The notes under the pieces were generated by a model. The model did not search any database, had not been told where the DNA came from, and was given only the letters and a program-made list of their open reading frames with translations. A stretch of 36,519 nt of DNA, taken from contig JAEUNX010000164.1 in the NCBI GenBank assembly GCA_016791025.1, positions 1-36,519 of the forward strand, written 5' to 3'. The DNA is from Zoogloeaceae bacterium (GTDB lineage Bacteria; Pseudomonadota; Gammaproteobacteria; Burkholderiales; Rhodocyclaceae). Position 1 is the stretch's first letter; each line of letters opens with the position of its first letter. Positions 33,662-36,519 of this stretch are shown here, one piece after another. A program made the translations under genes and the position numbers.

Positions 33662-33898
33662 TCACTCAATGCCTAACAATCTTTGAATAAAGCCCTTGGC
33701 GACGAACCCAATGAATCCGACCCCCAACCCGATGAGCAACCACATGGTGCCGTACTTCCCGGCCTTGGACTCCTTGGCCAAGTTAAGGATGATGAACACC
33801 ATGTAAGCGATCAGCCCGGCAAAGCAGACCTTGAGGGATACCTCCTCAAACTCCGCAACGGTCAGGCCAAAAATCAGCGGTGCGGGATCCAGTGCCAC
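33662..33898 (-). CDS. DUF2788 small membrane protein
   Basis: The 78-residue protein has two hydrophobic segments (about 22-40, LKVCFAGLIAYMVFIILNL, and about 52-67, MWLLIGLGVGFIGFVA) joined by a charged loop KESKAGKYG, and matches DUF2788 proteins of betaproteobacteria. Its function is unknown. The start is a GTG at 33898, five bases after the argG stop, so it is the next gene of the arg operon and probably translationally linked. Confidence 0.85.
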   Translation of the reverse strand: MALDPAPLIFGLTVAEFEEVSLKVCFAGLIAYMVFIILNLAKESKAGKYGTMWLLIGLGVGFIGFVAKGFIQRLLGIE

Positions 33899-33903
33899 TG
33901 GGA

Positions 33904-35133
33904 TCAGCCCCGTTTGGCCCGTGCGTTGGCGGCAATCCGCATCCGAAGCGCATTGAGACGAATGAAGCCCTGGGCGTCCTTCTGGTTGTAAGCGCCCTGG
34001 TCGTCCTCAAAGGTGGCGATGGTCGGATCGAACAGGGAATCCGTCTTCGAGTCTCGGCTCACCACTATCACGTTCCCCTTGTAGAGCTTCAACCGCACCC
34101 AGCCATTCACCGATTTCTGGGTATGGTCGATCAGGGCCTGCAGCGCTTGGCGCTCCGGGCTCCACCAGTAGCCGTTATAGATCATGCTCGCGTAGCGCGG
34201 CATGAGATCGTCCTTGAGATGGGCCACCTCCCGGTCCAGGGTGATCGACTCGATGGCGCGATGGGCGCGAAGGAGGATAGTGCCGCCCGGAGTTTCGTAG
34301 CAACCCCGCGACTTCATCCCCACGTATCGGTTCTCGACCAGGTCCAGTCGACCGATGCCATGCATGCCACCGAGTTGATTCAACCGGGCCAGGAGCTCAT
34401 GGGGCTTCATGCGCTGACCGTCGAGAGCCACCAGATCGCCCCCCTCGAACTCCAGATCGAGATACTCGGCCGCATCCGGGGCGGCCTCGGGCGACACGGT
34501 CCACCGCCACATGGATTCCTCGGCCTCGGCAGCCGGATTTTCCAGGTGACGGCCCTCGAAGCTGATGTGGAGAAGATTGGCGTCCATCGAATAGGGCGAC
34601 CCACCCTGTTTGTGCTTCATTTCGATGGGGATGCCATGCTGCTCTGCGTAGGCCAGCAGCTTCTCGCGGGAAAGCAGATCCCACTCCCGCCAAGGCGCAA
34701 TGACCTTGACCCCCGGCATCAGAGCGTAATAACCCAGCTCGAAGCGCACCTGATCGTTGCCCTTGCCCGTAGCGCCGTGGCTCACGGCATCGGCCCCGGT
34801 CTGGCGCGCGATTTCGATCTGGCGCTTGGCGATGAGGGGTCGGGCAATGGAGGTGCCGAGCAGGTATTCCCCCTCGTAGATCGTGTTGGCGCGGAACATC
34901 GGGAAAACGAAATCCCGCACGAACTCTTCCCGCAGGTCGTCAATGAAGATGTTGTCCGGCTTGATACCGAACTGCAACGCCTTGGCCCGGGCAGGCTCCA
35001 ATTCCTCCCCCTGACCCAGGTCGGCGGTAAAGGTCACCACCTCGCAGCGGTAGGTGTCCTGCAGCCACTTGAGGATCACCGAGGTATCGAGGCCACCGGA
35101 ATAGGCCAGGACGACTTTCTTTACATCGCTCAT
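33904..35133 (-). CDS. argG: Argininosuccinate synthase
   Basis: The 409-residue enzyme joins citrulline and aspartate with ATP to give argininosuccinate, the seventh step of arginine synthesis. The ATP pyrophosphatase-type loop [10 protein letters not shown] (about 10-19), [13 protein letters not shown], and [22 protein letters not shown] are standard and cover the core; length is normal. I chose the ATG at 35133 ([14 protein letters not shown]) because GGAAG precedes it. It lies 52 bases after argF. Confidence 0.98.
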   Translation of the reverse strand: MSDVKKVVLAYSGGLDTSVILKWLQDTYRCEVVTFTADLGQGEELEPARAKALQFGIKPDNIFIDDLREEFVRDFVFPMFRANTIYEGEYLLGTSIARPLIAKRQIEIARQTGADAVSHGATGKGNDQVRFELGYYALMPGVKVIAPWREWDLLSREKLLAYAEQHGIPIEMKHKQGGSPYSMDANLLHISFEGRHLENPAAEAEESMWRWTVSPEAAPDAAEYLDLEFEGGDLVALDGQRMKPHELLARLNQLGGMHGIGRLDLVENRYVGMKSRGCYETPGGTILLRAHRAIESITLDREVAHLKDDLMPRYASMIYNGYWWSPERQALQALIDHTQKSVNGWVRLKLYKGNVIVVSRDSKTDSLFDPTIATFEDDQGAYNQKDAQGFIRLNALRMRIAANARAKRG

Positions 35134-35185
35134 GTTGTCTTCCAATTACCGCGACCCCGGGATGGGCCGCACCAAGCCATCAATC

Positions 35186-36109
35186 TCAATTATCAATCCG
35201 ACCGAGGAGGAGGAACTCCATCAGAGCCTTCTGCACATGCAGCCGGTTCTCCGCCTCATCCCACACCACCGATTGAGGTCCATCGATCACCTCGGCCGTG
35301 ACCTCTTCACCGCGATGGGCCGGCAGGCAGTGCATGAACACCGCCTCAGGACGAGCCACCGCCATCATCTCCGCATCGACACACCAGTCGGCGAAGGCTT
35401 GCTTGCGCGCTTCGTTCTCGGCCTCGAAGCCCATCGACGTCCACACGTCGGTGGTCACCAGATCGACCCCCTCGCAGGCCGCCATCGGGTCGGAGAAGGC
35501 GCGAAAATGGGCGCTGCCCCGAAAACCAAGCCGCTCGGCATCGACTTCATATCCCGGGGGCGACGCCACATTGACGGCAAAATCCAGAACCTCCGCCGCC
35601 TGCAGCCACGTATTGCAGACATTGTTGGAATCGCCCACCCAGGCCACGGTCTTGCCCTGAATGCACCCGCGCTGCTCGATGAAGGTGAAGATGTCGGCGA
35701 GGATCTGGCAGGGGTGAAATTCGTTGGTCAGGCCATTGATGACCGGCACTCGGGACTGGGCGGCAAAGCGCTCGACGATCGCCTGCTCGAAGGTGCGAAT
35801 CATCACGATGTCGCTCATGCGGGAGATAACCTGGGCGGCATCCTCCACCGGCTCTCCCCGTCCCAGTTGGGAATCGCGCGTATTGAGGTAGATCGCGGAG
35901 CCACCAAGCTGATGCATACCCGCTTCGAAGGATAGCCGGGTTCGCGTGCTGGCCTTCTCGAAGATCATCACCAGGGTGCGATCGAACAATGGGTGATAGG
36001 GCTCGTAGCGCTTGAACTTTTCCTTGATCCAGCGGGTGCGCTCGAAGAGGTACTCGTACTCGCCCCGGGTCAGATCCTTGAACTGAAGATAATGTCTCGG
36101 TGCACTCAT
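35186..36109 (-). CDS. argF: Ornithine carbamoyltransferase
   Basis: The 307-residue enzyme makes citrulline from ornithine and carbamoyl phosphate. The carbamoyl-phosphate loop is EKASTRTR (about 51-58), followed by FHPCQILAD, and the ornithine-binding HCLPAHRGEEV near the end; all are canonical and the length is normal for the anabolic form. It stands 26 bases after argD and is followed by argG, so three consecutive arginine genes share a transcript. Confidence 0.97.
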   Translation of the reverse strand: MSAPRHYLQFKDLTRGEYEYLFERTRWIKEKFKRYEPYHPLFDRTLVMIFEKASTRTRLSFEAGMHQLGGSAIYLNTRDSQLGRGEPVEDAAQVISRMSDIVMIRTFEQAIVERFAAQSRVPVINGLTNEFHPCQILADIFTFIEQRGCIQGKTVAWVGDSNNVCNTWLQAAEVLDFAVNVASPPGYEVDAERLGFRGSAHFRAFSDPMAACEGVDLVTTDVWTSMGFEAENEARKQAFADWCVDAEMMAVARPEAVFMHCLPAHRGEEVTAEVIDGPQSVVWDEAENRLHVQKALMEFLLLGRIDN

Positions 36110-36135
36110 GGATGCCTCGCTGCTCCCTTGGACCC

Positions 36136-36519
36136 TCAGGCGGCCAGGAATTCGCGGATGAGCGGCACGAGGCTAGTCACCATGTCGGCGGCCTCCCGCT
36201 CGGTCATGATGAGAGGCGGCAGCAGACGAATGACCCGTTCAGCGGTGACGTTGATCAGCATCCCGGCTTCCAGGGCCCGACCCACCAGGTCTCCGCAGGG
36301 CCGATTCAATTCGACACCGATCATCAATCCATCGCCGCGGATGGACACCACACCCGGCAGACCCGCCAAGGCAGCCTTGAGGGCACCCCGGATCCTCTCG
36401 CCAACCCGTGCCGCATTTGCCAGGAGGCCGTCGGCCTCCACGACCCGAAGGGTTTCCAGGGCTGCCGCGCAGGCCAGGGCATTGCCGCCAAAGGTCGAGC
36501 CGTGGTTGCCGGGCTTGAA
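36136..36519 (-). CDS. argD: Acetylornithine aminotransferase, C-terminal part (start beyond window)
   Basis: The frame is open from the window edge to a stop at 36136 and gives 127 residues of the C-terminal part of a class III PLP aminotransferase. FKPGNHGSTFGGNALACAAA and LLPPLIMTEREA are typical of acetylornithine aminotransferase, which makes N-acetylornithine in arginine synthesis (and may also serve lysine synthesis as DapC). The PLP lysine lies upstream, outside the window. Its place directly before argF supports argD over other class III aminotransferases. Confidence 0.92.
   Translation of the reverse strand, partial: FKPGNHGSTFGGNALACAAALETLRVVEADGLLANAARVGERIRGALKAALAGLPGVVSIRGDGLMIGVELNRPCGDLVGRALEAGMLINVTAERVIRLLPPLIMTEREAADMVTSLVPLIREFLAA

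Noticed and set aside
1..36519. CRISPR arrays, tRNA or rRNA genes, insertion sequences, prophage genes
   Set aside because: No regularly spaced repeats, no tRNA-like cloverleaf or rRNA stretch, and no transposase, integrase or phage protein was recognised on either strand.

Overview
The window is a compact, GC-rich stretch of bacterial chromosome, most likely from a betaproteobacterium and probably from Rhodocyclales. I infer this from gene content and protein flavour: argD-argF-argG followed by a DUF2788 gene, ppnP and yajQ; yhdP-nit-tldD; orn divergent from an M48 peptidase, cytochrome c and rsgA; and an ATP-grasp/alpha-E/Anbu cluster. No database search was possible. Genes are dense, with no gene-free stretch longer than about 230 bases. 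I saw no rRNA, tRNA, CRISPR array, insertion sequence, integrase or att site.

Layout. 1-3712 (minus) is an accessory operon: an unrecognised small protein that looks frameshifted, a COG0523 (CobW-like) GTPase, a WD40 propeller protein, a 74-residue protein and, at the window edge, a MetA-pathway type outer-membrane channel. Upstream of it (3742-3926) lie a -24/-12 sigma54-like element, an IHF-like site and two matching 17-bp dyads 43 bp apart, the classical order of an enhancer-dependent promoter. 3927-6174 (minus) holds gloB, a two-CBS-domain protein and rppH. 6334-10670 (plus) holds proS, a lytic transglycosylase, a membrane-anchored protein with a metzincin-type zinc motif and a PA0069-type radical SAM protein. 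10678-17704 (minus) holds a periplasmic protein with two PilJ/NarX-type boxes and the yhdP-nit-tldD operon. 17826-22574 (plus) holds glnE, rpmE and an ArnT-like glycosyltransferase. orn (minus) diverges from M48 peptidase - cytochrome c - rsgA (plus, to 25692).

25686-28902 (minus) is the circularly permuted ATP-grasp / alpha-E / Anbu group, linked by comparative genomics to a proposed peptide-ligation and proteolysis pathway. 29130-33242 (minus) holds a thiolase, a CobD/CbiB-family membrane protein, a CoA-pyrophosphatase-type Nudix protein, a retropepsin-like protease and yajQ. 33311-36519 (minus) holds ppnP, a DUF2788 protein, argG, argF and the C-terminal part of argD, i.e. arginine synthesis.

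Most of the window is housekeeping. The parts most likely to hide something undescribed are the apparently sigma54-controlled COG0523/propeller operon, the ATP-grasp/alpha-E/Anbu cluster with an internal terminator and no transglutaminase gene, the HExxHxxGxxD protein, and the double-box sensor whose ribosome binding site sits in a hairpin.
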